A DNA stretch of 64,000 nucleotides from Mixta theicola (GCF_002895925.1 NZ_NWUO01000014.1:24425-88424); one strand, 5' to 3'. Numbered from the stretch's first letter, positions 9,916 through 19,592 are shown. The notes: generated by a model from the letters alone, not told the origin. Numbers and translations: made by a program.

Positions 9916-10119
9916 GTAGATGCTCATTCCACCTCTTATGTTCGCTTCGGCTTCATAAACCCAGGAATGATGCAGAGCCAAATTAGGGTACCCGTTGTCC
10001 AGCCAGCCAATATCGTTCGCCTTATTGGATTTAAGGGCACTACGTTGAGTCGGGTACCAATCCGGTTGTCTTACCGACCTGATCTTTACACCTGCCTGTT
10101 TTAGGCAGGTGTTTTTTTA
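9916..10119 (+). ncRNA. glmZ: Small RNA GlmZ
   Basis: An Hfq-dependent small RNA of about 204 nt that activates glmS translation by base pairing. In E. coli its decay by RNase E and RapZ is controlled by its homologue GlmY. The 5' end GTAGATGCTCATTCCACCTC and the following TTATGTTCGC match E. coli GlmZ almost exactly. The core ACGTTGAGT (10042-10050), in the glmS-pairing part, is conserved. The middle segment diverges. The RNA ends in a strong hairpin ACACCTGCC/GGCAGGTGT (10088-10112) plus T run. The position next to hemY is the same as in E. coli. Confidence 0.93.
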
Positions 10120-10210
10120 TCTGCGTACGGGGAATCATTCTGGCTGAACGAGCATGGCGGGGAAAGTGGTTTCGCTATCGCGTTAAGTCAGCATATGAAT
10201 GTGCCCATAA

Positions 10211-10236
10211 AAAAGCCGGGTTTCATCCCGGCTTTT
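10211..10236. terminator. Bidirectional terminator downstream of hemY
   Basis: A perfect 10-bp stem AAAAGCCGGG / CCCGGCTTTT with a 6-nt loop, 13 bp beyond the hemY stop. A and T runs flank both sides, so it can end hemCDXY transcription (minus strand) and block readthrough from the glmZ side. No feature was seen between 10120 and 10210. Confidence 0.85.
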
Positions 10237-10249
10237 ATCAGCGCTGTAA

Positions 10250-11440
10250 TTAGCGATTGTTTTTTAACGTCAGCAATAAACCTTCACGGCGCATTTGGGC
10301 GGCCTCTTCCGGGTGATGCAGCCGATCCAGCGTATCGGCCAGCCAGGCATAATCAAAGCCGTCCGGGCGCTGCTTCAGCGCTTCCCTGAACGCCTCGCTT
10401 GCCTGCTGCCATTCACCGTGTTTCATCAACAGCTGGCCCAGGGTGCTGTACAGCAAAGGCGTGGCGCCGTGCTGTTTAATCTGCTGGCGCAGCGCTTTTT
10501 CCAGCTGTTCCGGATTGCCGGTTTTCAGGCGAGGCATCAAGAGGATCAGACGCTCATCATAGTGACGCTTCAGACCATCCAGCACGATCTGTTGAGCGGT
10601 GTCATGATCGTCGCAGGCAATGAGATGATCCGCCATCGCCACCTGCAGCGCCGTTTCGTGTCGCGTTTTGCGGCTCAGGCTTTGCCACCAGCGCTTCAGG
10701 CCTTCGCTCCCCTGATCCGCCATCGCCTGGTTCATCAGACCAAGCCAGGCCTGCTGACGCAGCGCGTTAATATGCTCTTCGTCTGCAACCTGCGTTTTTT
10801 CCATTGTCGGCAGTATATCGATCAGCGCGCTCCAGCCGCCGGTGCGTACATAGGCCTGTTCCGCCAGGCGCAGCACTTCCGGATGACGCGGTGCAACGTC
10901 CAACAAACGATCGATACCATGACGAGCGGCGTGATCTTCATTACGTGACAGCTGAAGACGAACGCGGGTAATTTCTACCGGAATAGGATCGTTATGGGCC
11001 AGCTCTGCGGCCCTTTCCAAATGCTGATTCGCTCGCATTTCGTCGCCGCGCTGCTGTGCCGCTTCCGCCGCCAACAGATAATTTACCACCGGCTGTTCAG
11101 CATGATCGGCATTGCGCGACAGCAGCTTTTCCACCTGGCGATAATCGCCTTCCGCCAGCTTAATCAGCGCTTCGTGCGTTTGACGGCGGGCGCGATTACG
11201 CTTGCGTCCCATAAACCAGCCGCGTGTTCTGGCGCCGGTACGCAACAGGCGACGCAGCAGCCATTCAACGGCAAGGATCACCAACAGTGAGACGATAAGG
11301 ATGATCGTCAGGCCCGTTACGCTGGTTTCAATATTCCAGTTGTCGGTCTGGATCAGCACATAACCCTGGTGACCCGCAATCATGGGGCCAATGACAACGC
11401 CGGCGATAAGCAGGAGAAACAGTATAAAGACTTTTAGCAT
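10250..11440 (-). CDS. hemY: HemY, inner-membrane TPR protein of the hem operon
   Basis: About 396 aa, like E. coli HemY. It is not the Bacillus protoporphyrinogen oxidase of the same name. Two N-terminal membrane segments (about residues 1-22 and 42-62) are followed by a soluble TPR-rich region with LAEGDYRQVEKLL, NADHAEQPVVNYLLAAEAAQ and a TPR-like AWLADTLDRLHHPEEA near the end. The exact biochemical role in haem synthesis is unresolved; a scaffolding role is proposed. ATG 11440 matches E. coli and has GGAG at good spacing; ATG 11443 would overlap the hemX stop. Confidence 0.92.
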   Translation of the reverse strand: MLKVFILFLLLIAGVVIGPMIAGHQGYVLIQTDNWNIETSVTGLTIILIVSLLVILAVEWLLRRLLRTGARTRGWFMGRKRNRARRQTHEALIKLAEGDYRQVEKLLSRNADHAEQPVVNYLLAAEAAQQRGDEMRANQHLERAAELAHNDPIPVEITRVRLQLSRNEDHAARHGIDRLLDVAPRHPEVLRLAEQAYVRTGGWSALIDILPTMEKTQVADEEHINALRQQAWLGLMNQAMADQGSEGLKRWWQSLSRKTRHETALQVAMADHLIACDDHDTAQQIVLDGLKRHYDERLILLMPRLKTGNPEQLEKALRQQIKQHGATPLLYSTLGQLLMKHGEWQQASEAFREALKQRPDGFDYAWLADTLDRLHHPEEAAQMRREGLLLTLKNNR

Positions 11441-11442
11441 CA

Positions 11443-12579
11443 TTACTCTCCCTGCTGCGGCTGCGCTGCCGGTTCAGCGGGCTGCGCCAGCAGGTTACGC
11501 ACCCGCGTTTGCATTAGCTTGTCCAGCAACGGCTGGCTTTCCAACGACTCCGGGATTTCCATTGAGACATTCTGCTGGCTCAAATCATCAAGCTGCGCCA
11601 GAAAAGATTTAGTGCTGGCATCGCTGGTATCAAACCAGGCGCGTACCCAGGTCGATACGGTATCCACCGATTGCCGATAGATTTCATCCTGATGACGCGG
11701 TACTGCCTGCGCGGCGATAAGCAGACGTGAACGGATATTTTCACGCAGATAAACATCCTGATTCGGTGCCAACAGCGGCTCTGCGGTGCTGTCACGGCGG
11801 CGGATGGTAATAAAATCATCCATAAATTTGTGCCAGCTTTTAACCAGATTTTGTCGCCATTCGCGCAGTGAAGAACTCAGCTCATTGCTGTCGGCATCCA
11901 TAGGCGCGTCATCGCTGTCGTTATCCGCCAGACGCAGATTATCGACGCCGTTAGAGAGCTGATTCAGCTTTAAAATAATGCCGTCGTAGTCAACCTGGCT
12001 TAGCGCCGAAAGATTGCTAATATCCTGCGTAATAGCCCGACGTACCGGAACCAGGCTGGGATCGTTCATATCAGCAAGGCTGGCATCCGCGCTTTTTAAC
12101 AGCGCCGCTGCGGTGGTGACATCCTGATCGCTCCACAGCTTGCGCCCTGCCAGTTTCACCAGATAATCGGCCTGCGCCAGCAGCCAGGTTCGCGAATCGT
12201 TACCTGAAATGGTGGCCACTTTTTCTTTTAATTCAACCAGCTGTTGGCTTAAGGCTGCCTGCTGTGCGTGTGCGGTCTGCAGTTCGCTGCTCTGCGTGCT
12301 CAGCTGTTGTTTCAGCTGCGCCTTCTCGCGTTCACTTTGCTGTGACAGTGCGGCTAGCTGTTCGCTTAGCGTCTGGCTGACCTGCGCCTGTTGCTGCGCC
12401 TGATGACGCGCGTTGACCCATAGCCCAGCCCCAATTGCCAACGCAATTACAATCGCCAACGCACCCAGCGCGGTGCCGGTTTGGCCTGATTTACGCGGCG
12501 GCTTTTTGGCAGGCGTCGTGGTTTCTACCGCAGGCGTAGACTCTTCAACCATGGCGGAGGAATCTTTTTGTTCCGTCAT
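11443..12579 (-). CDS. hemX: HemX, inner-membrane protein of the hem operon
   Basis: 378 aa with an acidic, Thr/Pro-rich cytoplasmic N-terminus, one membrane segment (about residues 45-65), then a long Gln-rich coiled coil and a periplasmic domain with [20 protein letters not shown]. It is annotated in older literature as a putative uroporphyrinogen III methyltransferase, but the sequence shows no SAM-binding motif. The start MTEQKDSSA at 12579 corresponds to E. coli; the frame remains open 21 bp upstream. The C-terminus is Gln/Pro/Ala-rich. Confidence 0.92.
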   Translation of the reverse strand: MTEQKDSSAMVEESTPAVETTTPAKKPPRKSGQTGTALGALAIVIALAIGAGLWVNARHQAQQQAQVSQTLSEQLAALSQQSEREKAQLKQQLSTQSSELQTAHAQQAALSQQLVELKEKVATISGNDSRTWLLAQADYLVKLAGRKLWSDQDVTTAAALLKSADASLADMNDPSLVPVRRAITQDISNLSALSQVDYDGIILKLNQLSNGVDNLRLADNDSDDAPMDADSNELSSSLREWRQNLVKSWHKFMDDFITIRRRDSTAEPLLAPNQDVYLRENIRSRLLIAAQAVPRHQDEIYRQSVDTVSTWVRAWFDTSDASTKSFLAQLDDLSQQNVSMEIPESLESQPLLDKLMQTRVRNLLAQPAEPAAQPQQGE

Positions 12580-12596
12580 TGTGGCACATCCCATTT

Positions 12597-13343
12597 TCAA
12601 GTTGTTTGTAACGCACGCACCAGCGCGTCGTTATCAGCACCATCAGCTACCTTGATATTATTCCAGCCAAGTTCCAGGGCCAGGGTAGCCAAACGTTCGC
12701 TGACGACCAGTAGCCGACAGCCCAGCAGCCATTCCTCACGATCGATTACAGGAAATAGCTGATGAAGTTGTTGCAACATCTCGCCGCTGGTAACCACCAG
12801 CGTATCAATACCGCGGTCGCTCCAGCGTTTTCCTTCACTGGGACCGTGATAAAACTTTTCACAGCGCTGATAGCATTCCAGGAAGCGGACTTCGGCACCG
12901 CGCTGCGTCAGCGTGGTGCCAAGCAGTTCGCGGCCGCCGTTGCCGCGCAGAATCAACGCTTTTTTTCCCTTCAGCCGTCGCAGCGTCGGCAATTGCAGCA
13001 GCATCTCGCTGGTTTCACGCTCTGGCGGCCAGACAACATTCAGCCCGCTCGCACAATGCAACGCCAGTGCGGTACTGCGCCCTATAGCATAATAGTCCAG
13101 CGAAGCGGGCCATGTTAAACCTGCCTGCTGCATACAGGGTTGGGCGTACTGCATAACATGCTGAGAAAGGACGAAAACCAGGTCGCCAGGCGACAGCGCG
13201 GCAAGCTGCTGGGGCAGCTGCGCCAGTTCACGGCCAGGGGAAAACTCGATTAATGGAAAGCCCCAGGCCGTATGGCCTAGCGCACACAGGCGCGTCACCA
13301 GCTCATCGCCTGCAGGAGAAGGGCGGGTGACAAGGATGTTCAT
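12597..13343 (-). CDS. hemD: Uroporphyrinogen-III synthase
   Basis: Cyclises hydroxymethylbilane to uroporphyrinogen III with inversion of ring D. It is 248 aa versus 246 in E. coli. The N-terminal [10 protein letters not shown], central [20 protein letters not shown] and [11 protein letters not shown] are conserved. It overlaps hemC by 4 bp (ATGA), consistent with one hemCDXY transcript. Confidence 0.95.
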   Translation of the reverse strand: MNILVTRPSPAGDELVTRLCALGHTAWGFPLIEFSPGRELAQLPQQLAALSPGDLVFVLSQHVMQYAQPCMQQAGLTWPASLDYYAIGRSTALALHCASGLNVVWPPERETSEMLLQLPTLRRLKGKKALILRGNGGRELLGTTLTQRGAEVRFLECYQRCEKFYHGPSEGKRWSDRGIDTLVVTSGEMLQQLHQLFPVIDREEWLLGCRLLVVSERLATLALELGWNNIKVADGADNDALVRALQTT

Positions 13344-14281
13344 GCCGGAGGATTCCCTTGATAAACATCGCGCAGAATTTCCCGTGCGCCGTTCTGAAGC
13401 AACTCATCCGCCAGCGAAATGCCCAGCTGCTCCGCCTGACCGCGCGGGCCGCGACGTTCGCCACGGATCATCGCCGTACCGTCTGGCGAACCTACCAGGC
13501 CGCGCAGCCAGATATTATCGCCTTCAAGAACGGCATAGCTACCGATAGGGACCTGGCAGCCGCCTTCCAGCCGCGTATTCATGGCGCGTTCCGCTTTTAC
13601 GCGCGTTGCAGTATCGTCATCATTTAACGCCGCCAGTAGCATAATGGTCTGCTCATCATCAAGGCGACACTCAATTCCGACCGCGCCCTGGCCGACGGCG
13701 GGCAAAGAAACCTCGGCGGGAATAGCGTAACGAATGCGATCCTGCAGGCCGAGGCGTTTCAGGCCGGCGGCGGCCAGAATGATGGCGTCATATTCACCGG
13801 CGTCCAGCTTTGACAGCCGCGTACCGACATTGCCCCGCAGCGAGCGAATCGTTAGATCTGGCCGTAACTCGGCCAGCTGGCACTGACGACGCAGGCTGGA
13901 TGTGCCGACAACAGCGCCCTGCGGTAATTCATCCAGCGTGGCGTACTGGTTCGAGACGAACGCATCCAGCGGATCTTCACGCTCGCAGATGGTTACCAGG
14001 CCCAAACCTTGCGGAAATTCTACCGGCACATCTTTCATTGAATGCACCGCTATATCGGCACGATTTTCAAGCATCGCCAGTTCAAGCTCTTTGACGAATA
14101 GCCCCTTACCGCCTACTTTTGCCAGCGGCGTATCGAGAATAATGTCGCCGCGCGTTACCATCGGCACCAGCTCCACCCGCAGCCCCGGATGACAGGCCAT
14201 CAGACGCTGCTGAACATATTGTGCCTGCCATAACGCCAGCGGGCTTTGTCTGGTGGCAATTCTTAAAATTTTATCTAACAT
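13340..14281 (-). CDS. hemC: Porphobilinogen deaminase (hydroxymethylbilane synthase)
   Basis: Polymerises four porphobilinogens into hydroxymethylbilane. It is 313 aa, the same as E. coli. It carries the substrate-binding [17 protein letters not shown] N-terminus ([13 protein letters not shown]), [22 protein letters not shown] and [11 protein letters not shown]. The dipyrromethane-cofactor cysteine is in [12 protein letters not shown] near residue 242. First gene of hemCDXY, transcribed divergently from cyaA across a 290-bp intergenic region. Confidence 0.97.
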   Translation of the reverse strand: MLDKILRIATRQSPLALWQAQYVQQRLMACHPGLRVELVPMVTRGDIILDTPLAKVGGKGLFVKELELAMLENRADIAVHSMKDVPVEFPQGLGLVTICEREDPLDAFVSNQYATLDELPQGAVVGTSSLRRQCQLAELRPDLTIRSLRGNVGTRLSKLDAGEYDAIILAAAGLKRLGLQDRIRYAIPAEVSLPAVGQGAVGIECRLDDEQTIMLLAALNDDDTATRVKAERAMNTRLEGGCQVPIGSYAVLEGDNIWLRGLVGSPDGTAMIRGERRGPRGQAEQLGISLADELLQNGAREILRDVYQGNPPA

Positions 14282-14459
14282 GCTTGATACCGTTTTGATC
14301 GTTCACTGATTATCCTATCATTGATACAGGAAGGCTGTCAGTTGCTACGATTTTTAGACGAGTAAGGGAAAGCGTAAAAAGGACAGGACAGAGCGATCGG
14401 CGGATAAAGCGTGCTAAACTGTTAAGTAGCGCAACTTTCTTTACGGTCAATCTGCCGGG

Positions 14460-14475
14460 TGTTAGATTGATCACG
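14460..14475 (+). promoter_or_regulatory. CRP site upstream of cyaA
   Basis: TGTTA-GATTGA-TCACG is close to the CRP consensus TGTGA-N6-TCACA. It sits about 100 bp before the cyaA start at the same place as the E. coli site through which cAMP-CRP represses the main cyaA promoter. The surrounding 14282-14571 spacer also holds the divergent hemC promoter region, which I could not resolve to clear -35/-10 boxes. Confidence 0.75.
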
Positions 14476-14571
14476 TTTCCAGCAGTAATCTGCCCGAAAA
14501 TTTTTTTAATGAAGCGGCGGATCGGGGAAACAGGGTTATTTATAAGCACTGGGACAATCAGGCGAAACGTC

Positions 14572-17124
14572 TTGTACCTCTACATTGAGACATTGAAACA
14601 GAGACTGGATGCCATCAACCAACTGCGTGTCGATCGCGCACTGGCTGCAATGGGCCCTGCTTTCCAGCAGGTATACGGTCTGCTGCCAACCTTATTACAT
14701 CATCATCATCCTCTGATGCCGGGCTACCTTGAAGGTAACGTTCCATACGGCATCAGCTTCTACACGTCTGATGAAAGCCAACTGTGCTATCTGCAGGACA
14801 TTGAGCATAAGTCGAACCAGCCCGCCACCGTACCGCCTAAAGGAGAGATGCCGATTACCGGCCTCTATTCTATGGGCAGTACTTCCTCCGTTGGGCAAAA
14901 CAGCACCTCCGACCTGGATATTTGGGTTTGCCATCAGTCATGGCTGGATGGCGACGAACGTCTGGCGCTGCAGAAAAAATGTCAGTTACTGCAGAAGTGG
15001 TGTGCGGCGATGGGCGTTGAGGTCAGTTTCTTTCTGATCGATGAGAATCGCTTTCGCCACAATGAAAGCGGCAGCCTGGGCGGCGAAGATTGCGGCTCAA
15101 CGCAGCATATATTACTGCTGGATGAGTTTTACCGTACCGCCGTGCGTATGGCGGGCAAGCGCATCCTGTGGAATATGGTGCCGGGCGAAGAAGAAGAGCA
15201 TTACGACGATTACGTTATGTCGCTCTATGCACAAGGGGTGCTGACGCCGAATGAATGGCTTGATCTGGGCGGGCTGAGCACGCTTTCCGCCGAAGAGTAT
15301 TTTGGCGCCAGCCTGTGGCAGCTCTATAAAAGTATCGATTCGCCTTATAAAGCGGTATTAAAAACCCTGCTGCTGGAGGCTTACTCCTGGGAGTATCCTC
15401 AGACTCGTCTGCTGGCAATGGATATTAAACAGCGCCTGCACGATGGTGAAATCGTGTCGTTCGGTCTGGATCCCTACTGCATGATGCTGGAGCGGGTAAC
15501 GCACTATCTGACCAGCATTGACGATCATGCCCGGCTCGATCTGGTGCGGCGCTGCTTTTACCTGAAGGTTTGTGAAAAGCTGTCGCAGGATGGAAGCGCG
15601 CATCGCTCCGGCTGGCGTCGCGAAATTTTGGCGCAGCTGGTCAGCGAGTGGGGCTGGGACGAGGCGCGCCTTGCGGTGCTCGACAGCCGCGCCGACTGGA
15701 AAATCGAACGCGTGCGTGAAGCGCATAATGAACTGCTGGATGCGATGATGCAAAGCTATCGCAACCTGATTCGTTTTGCGCGCCGCAACAACTTAAGCGT
15801 TAGCGCCAGCCCGCAGGATATCGGCGTGCTGACGCGTAAGCTGTATGCCGCCTTTGAAGCGCTGCCGGGCAAAGTGACGCTGGTTAACCCGCAGATTTCG
15901 CCCGATCTGTCCGAAACGCATTTAACCTTTATTCACGTGCCTGACGGGCGCGCTAACCGGTCGGGCTGGTATCTTTATAACCAGGCGCCGGATATGAATT
16001 CTATTATCAGCCATCAGCCGCTGGAATATAACCGCTACCTGAATAAGCTGGTGGCCTGGGCCTGGTTTAACGGCCTGCTGACGGAAAGAACCCGGCTGCA
16101 TATTAAAGGCAACGAGACGTGCGATCTGGCGCGGCTGCAGGAGCTGGTCGCGGACGTTTCGCACCATTTCCCGCTGCGGCTGCCGGCGCCCACGGCGAAA
16201 GCGCTCTACAGCCCGTGTGAAATCCGCCATCTGGCGCTGATCGTCAACCTGGAATATGACCCGACCGCCGCCTTTCGTAATCAGGTAGTGCATTTTGATT
16301 TCCGCAAGCTGGACGTATTCAGCTTTGGTCAGCAGCAACAGTGCCTGATCGGCAGCATCGATCTCCTTTATCGCAACTCGTGGAATGAAGTGCGTACGCT
16401 GCACTTCAGCGGCGAGCAGGCGATGCTGGATGCGTTAAAAACCATTCTCGGCAAGATGCATCAGGATGCGGCGCCGCCCGATGCGGTTGAAGTATTCTGC
16501 TATAGCCAGCATCTGCGCGGCCTGATCCGTACGCGCGTACAGCAGCTGGTTTCTGAATGCATTGAGCTGCGTCTTTCCAGTACGCGTCAGGATCCGGGCC
16601 GGTTTAAGGCGCTGCGCGTGGCCGGGCAAACCTGGGGGCTGTTCTTTGAACGCCTGGGCGTTTCGGTACAGAAGCTGGAAAATGCGGTGGAGTTTTACGG
16701 CGCTATCTCCAATAACAAGCTGCACGGCCTGTCGATTAAAGTAGAGACCGAGCAGGTACAGCTGCCGCCGGTGGTCAATGGCTACGCCAGCGAGGGGATC
16801 ATCCAGTTCTTTTTTGAGGACACCAATAACGACAGCGGCTTTAATATCTATATTCTGGATGAAGCTAACCGCATCGAGGTGTACCACCATTGCGAAGGCA
16901 GTAAAGAGGAGCTGGTGCGCGACGTGAGCCGCTTCTACTCTTCTTCGCACGATCGTTTTACCTACGGCTCCAGCTTCGTTAATTTCAACCTGCCGCAGTT
17001 TTACCAAATTGTTAGCGTAGACAGTCGCACCCAGGTCATTCCCTTTCGCAGTCAGACGCTGACCCAGCTGTGCGCTAACCAGCCGGAAAGCACCGACTAT
17101 CCGCAGCGCTTCCAGGTTTACTAA
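14572..17124 (+). CDS. cyaA: Class I adenylate cyclase
   Basis: Makes cAMP from ATP, stimulated by EIIA-Glc of the PTS. It is 850 aa versus 848 in E. coli. The N-terminal catalytic domain includes [20 protein letters not shown] (residues about 103-122), a nucleotidyltransferase GS...DxD signature. The C-terminal part is the glucose-responsive regulatory domain. The start is taken as TTG 14572 (TTG TAC CTC TAC), matching the E. coli TTG start, which limits translation. AGGCG lies about 8 nt upstream. The frame is open further upstream to ATG 14467, but that sequence contains the promoter and CRP site. Confidence 0.96.
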   Translation: MYLYIETLKQRLDAINQLRVDRALAAMGPAFQQVYGLLPTLLHHHHPLMPGYLEGNVPYGISFYTSDESQLCYLQDIEHKSNQPATVPPKGEMPITGLYSMGSTSSVGQNSTSDLDIWVCHQSWLDGDERLALQKKCQLLQKWCAAMGVEVSFFLIDENRFRHNESGSLGGEDCGSTQHILLLDEFYRTAVRMAGKRILWNMVPGEEEEHYDDYVMSLYAQGVLTPNEWLDLGGLSTLSAEEYFGASLWQLYKSIDSPYKAVLKTLLLEAYSWEYPQTRLLAMDIKQRLHDGEIVSFGLDPYCMMLERVTHYLTSIDDHARLDLVRRCFYLKVCEKLSQDGSAHRSGWRREILAQLVSEWGWDEARLAVLDSRADWKIERVREAHNELLDAMMQSYRNLIRFARRNNLSVSASPQDIGVLTRKLYAAFEALPGKVTLVNPQISPDLSETHLTFIHVPDGRANRSGWYLYNQAPDMNSIISHQPLEYNRYLNKLVAWAWFNGLLTERTRLHIKGNETCDLARLQELVADVSHHFPLRLPAPTAKALYSPCEIRHLALIVNLEYDPTAAFRNQVVHFDFRKLDVFSFGQQQQCLIGSIDLLYRNSWNEVRTLHFSGEQAMLDALKTILGKMHQDAAPPDAVEVFCYSQHLRGLIRTRVQQLVSECIELRLSSTRQDPGRFKALRVAGQTWGLFFERLGVSVQKLENAVEFYGAISNNKLHGLSIKVETEQVQLPPVVNGYASEGIIQFFFEDTNNDSGFNIYILDEANRIEVYHHCEGSKEELVRDVSRFYSSSHDRFTYGSSFVNFNLPQFYQIVSVDSRTQVIPFRSQTLTQLCANQPESTDYPQRFQVY

Positions 17125-17319
17125 GCCAGTAGCATCACGCCTTGCCACGCGCTTATTGCGCGGGCTCAGGCTGGCGATGATTCCTTATCCATTTCGTTTT
17201 CCCTCTGCACATTTTCGAGACAGGTCTTAAGTGCGCGGCTGCGCTTCTCCCCTATTTTGCTCATAGCGAACAGGTTGTTTTTTCGCCAGAACCTTCTTGT
17301 TAACTATGCAGGGATGGCT

Positions 17320-18012
17320 ATGAGCAAACGTAATGATGTTATTGATCCGTGGGCACCAGGGAAAAACGATACTGGGCTGGTTTATTCAGAAGTTTTAGGC
17401 TGGATAGATTTAGGGCATGCGCGCGGAGGTGATATAGCAGATTGCCTTGCGCAAATGGAGAGGGGGGAGGTCAGCGGGCAACCCTATTACCTGGTTAAGT
17501 ATCGGCAAACGATGTCGTTAGAATCATTTAGTACCGGCCGCTGTTCGCGCTGGAATATCAAACGCGGGCGAACGCTTGCCGAAAGGCACAGCATTACGCT
17601 GGCGCTGATGATGGAAACGGCGATCGCGTTTGAGAACTGGCAGTCAATGCCCTTTTTTAGCTGGTACACCGACAGCGGCTTCAGCGCAGAAGATTTGGTT
17701 TCCGATCTGTTGGGCTTTTATAAAGTTGTGCGGCCGCAAAATTACTGGCCCTGGCTGAAAATCGTCAGTAAAGAAGCGGCGCTCAGGCGTTGGGATTACT
17801 ATGGCGCGCTGGGCACTTTTAAAAATAAAGGGTTTAACCCGCTGCTGTTCCCGGACCCCGCTGATACACGTATTCCTCATATTCCTTATAAAGGCAGACT
17901 GCCAAATTTTATGATGTCGATTAGGCCGTTTACCCAGTTCAAATCTGATATTGTCCGTCGTATCGATGCCGGAGCACAGGTCACCGTCGGATGGGAAGTT
18001 AAGAAAAAATGA
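17320..18012 (+). CDS. Uncharacterised protein of the cyaA-cyaY islet
   Basis: 230 aa, not recognised with certainty. No signal peptide or membrane segment is visible. Conspicuous motifs are GLVYSEVLGWIDLGHARGGD (residues about 19-38) and a second block TDSGFSAEDLVSDLLGFY near residue 120. The GWIDLGHARGGD stretch, with His and acidic residues, looks like a candidate active or metal site and is reminiscent of DUF4056-type sequences, but I am not sure of the family. The ATG at 17320 is chosen for AGGG at 17310-17313; ATG 17314 is also possible. The stop overlaps the next gene by 4 bp (ATGA), so they form an operon. Confidence 0.75.
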   Translation: MSKRNDVIDPWAPGKNDTGLVYSEVLGWIDLGHARGGDIADCLAQMERGEVSGQPYYLVKYRQTMSLESFSTGRCSRWNIKRGRTLAERHSITLALMMETAIAFENWQSMPFFSWYTDSGFSAEDLVSDLLGFYKVVRPQNYWPWLKIVSKEAALRRWDYYGALGTFKNKGFNPLLFPDPADTRIPHIPYKGRLPNFMMSIRPFTQFKSDIVRRIDAGAQVTVGWEVKKK

Positions 18013-18437
18013 AATGGCTTAAGTGGGCGCTGATGCTACTGCTGGCGGTGCTAGTAATTAACGTTGTTGACTTTTTTTACATCAATACCAGCCTGATAAA
18101 TGAGGCAGAGCGGAATCCTGGCTTCAAACAGAGCGAGCGGAGGCTTTATCGCCTTTTCGTTGATGACGATATTAAAAATGCGCCGCGTATTACGGATGAT
18201 TATTACTTTCGCTTTCGCCGGATGGACGGCCCTTCTGCTGAAATCAGCGGGATTGTCTTTAATGGCGCAACGGAAACGGCGGCATTAGAAAAGTATCTGG
18301 CGGCGTTGGGATATCAGCACGTCTCTGATGATGAGTTTGGTCAACGCTGGGAAAAGGACAACCGTCCCAATCCCAACATTTATATATGGCGCGATACAGC
18401 GGGCAAGACGATCTTTCTGACCAAATACTCATTGTGA
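18009..18437 (+). CDS. Small membrane-anchored protein, islet copy 1
   Basis: 142 aa, unknown family. It has one N-terminal hydrophobic segment (about residues 6-25) and then a soluble domain with PGFKQSE, DDDIKNAPRITDDYYF, MDGPSAEISGIVFNGAT and a final TIFLTKYSL. This topology suggests a periplasmic domain anchored in the inner membrane. It is translationally coupled to the preceding gene (ATGA overlap). The gene at 18626-19048 is a paralogue, about two thirds identical by eye over the soluble domain. An immunity or partner role for the upstream protein is speculation. Confidence 0.8.
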   Translation: MKWLKWALMLLLAVLVINVVDFFYINTSLINEAERNPGFKQSERRLYRLFVDDDIKNAPRITDDYYFRFRRMDGPSAEISGIVFNGATETAALEKYLAALGYQHVSDDEFGQRWEKDNRPNPNIYIWRDTAGKTIFLTKYSL

Positions 18438-18523
18438 AACAAAGCCCCGCCGGGGCTTGGTGATTTAAACCGTTCAGGATTCAGGCAGGCAATCAACGCA
18501 GCGTCTCGCCCGATTGCATGCTA
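18438..18523 (-). pseudogene. Fossil copy of the cyaY 3' end with its terminator
   Basis: After the islet copy-1 gene, the sequence from the terminator through TTCAGGCAGGCAATCAACGC repeats the sequence after copy 2 (19049-19140) with few changes. In the real location this run is the cyaY downstream region and last codons (minus strand). Here it continues only to about 18523, with a 4-base gap, and then diverges. The cyaY stop (TCA on plus, 18493-18495) is preserved. It marks one tandem duplication of gene plus terminator plus cyaY end. Confidence 0.8.
18442..18458. terminator. Hairpin after islet copy 1
   Basis: AAGCCCCG / CGGGGCTT hairpin just after the stop. It is identical in core to the hairpin after copy 2, and its flanking T run is degenerate (GGTGATTT), so termination may be weaker than at copy 2. 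Confidence 0.65.
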
Positions 18524-18625
18524 CAGGTTGCTACTGGCTCATTTGTCAGCCAGAAAAGGACGTCGTTCAGGATTGCCTGTCAGGCTGATACAGACAGCAC
18601 AGGTAATGGCTAAGTAAGATAAATA

Positions 18626-19048
18626 ATGAAAATGAAATGGCTAACACGTACGCTGGGGCTAACGGTGGTGATGGCTATCGCTCTGGTTTTAGCCGACTGT
18701 AAAATGCTGGGCATAGCAGACAAGAGTCCAGGTTTTAAACAGAGTGACTGGTGGCTTTATTATTCTTTTGTTGATGAAGATATCAAAAATGCGCCGCGTA
18801 TTTCGGATGATTATTACTTTCTCTTTGGGATGATGGACGGCCCCTCGCCAGAAATGAGCAGGATTGTTTTTAATGGCGCAACGGATACCGCCGCGTTAGA
18901 AAACTACCTGACGGCTTTAGGATATCACTATGTCCCTGACGATGAGGGGGGCGGACGCTGGGAACGAGAAGGCCAGCGGAAAACGGAATTTTATATCTGG
19001 CAAAGTAAAGAGCAGCAGACCATCCGTTTAACAAAATATACGTTCTAA
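18626..19048 (+). CDS. Small exported protein, islet copy 2
   Basis: 140 aa paralogue of the gene at 18009-18437, with PGFKQSD, DEDIKNAPRISDDYYF, MDGPSPEMSRIVFNGAT and a final TIRLTKYTF. The N-terminus looks like a lipoprotein signal, but the position before the Cys is Asp (VLADC) instead of Gly, Ala or Ser. Lipidation is therefore doubtful. The alternative start at ATG 18632 aligns with the start of copy 1. No copy of the 230-aa upstream gene precedes this one; it stands alone after about 100 bp of non-coding sequence. Confidence 0.78.
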   Translation: MKMKWLTRTLGLTVVMAIALVLADCKMLGIADKSPGFKQSDWWLYYSFVDEDIKNAPRISDDYYFLFGMMDGPSPEMSRIVFNGATDTAALENYLTALGYHYVPDDEGGGRWEREGQRKTEFYIWQSKEQQTIRLTKYTF

Positions 19049-19051
19049 AAC

Positions 19052-19070
19052 AAAGCCCCGCCGGGGCTTT
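19052..19070. terminator. Bidirectional terminator between islet copy 2 and cyaY
   Basis: AAAGCCCCG / CGGGGCTTT stem with a minimal loop. It lies between the convergent ends of the islet gene and cyaY and can serve both strands. Confidence 0.75.
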
Positions 19071-19103
19071 GTCATTTAAACCGTTCAGAATTCAGGCAGG
19101 CAA

Positions 19104-19424
19104 TCAACGCAGCGTAACCGGCTCGCCCGACTGCGCGCTGCAGGCTTCCGACAGCAGCTGCCAGAACTCTGCGCCGCTGCGGTTGCAAATCCAGCTGCCG
19201 TTTTGATAATCGAAATGGTAACCGCCGCCTTTGGTCGCCAGCCACACCTGATGCAGCGGCTCCTGTTTATTAATAATAATCTTGCTGCCGTTCTCAAAAC
19301 TGAGCGTCATAATTCCGGCATGGGTTTCATAATCGATATCGCTATCGCCTTTGTACGCGTCAAGCTGTTCTTCCAGCGTTAACATCAGGTCGTCGGCTAA
19401 CTGGTGAAATTCACTGTCTTGCAT
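19104..19424 (-). CDS. cyaY: Frataxin-like iron-binding protein CyaY
   Basis: 106 aa, the same as E. coli. It binds iron and modulates IscS-dependent iron-sulfur cluster assembly. The acidic N-terminal helix ([13 protein letters not shown]), GDSDIDYE, the strand region [21 protein letters not shown] and GGYHFDY are conserved. The start at MQDSEF (19424) follows the family, with AAGGAAAC upstream; the frame is open 81 bp further. In the opposite orientation to its neighbours, as in E. coli, and its 3' end has been duplicated at 18438-18523. Confidence 0.96.
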   Translation of the reverse strand: MQDSEFHQLADDLMLTLEEQLDAYKGDSDIDYETHAGIMTLSFENGSKIIINKQEPLHQVWLATKGGGYHFDYQNGSWICNRSGAEFWQLLSEACSAQSGEPVTLR

Positions 19425-19592
19425 CGTTGTTTCCTTTAAGTTTTGGACGAGTATAACGCGCCGGGGGCCTTTGCAACATCGTCTGATAAGAGTGAGAAGC
19501 AGCACATCACGTCACCTTTTCCTGTTGCTTTTCCAAAGTCAGCTGCGATGATAAGCAACCAGGAATACGCATCAATCATAAGCAGGAATACC

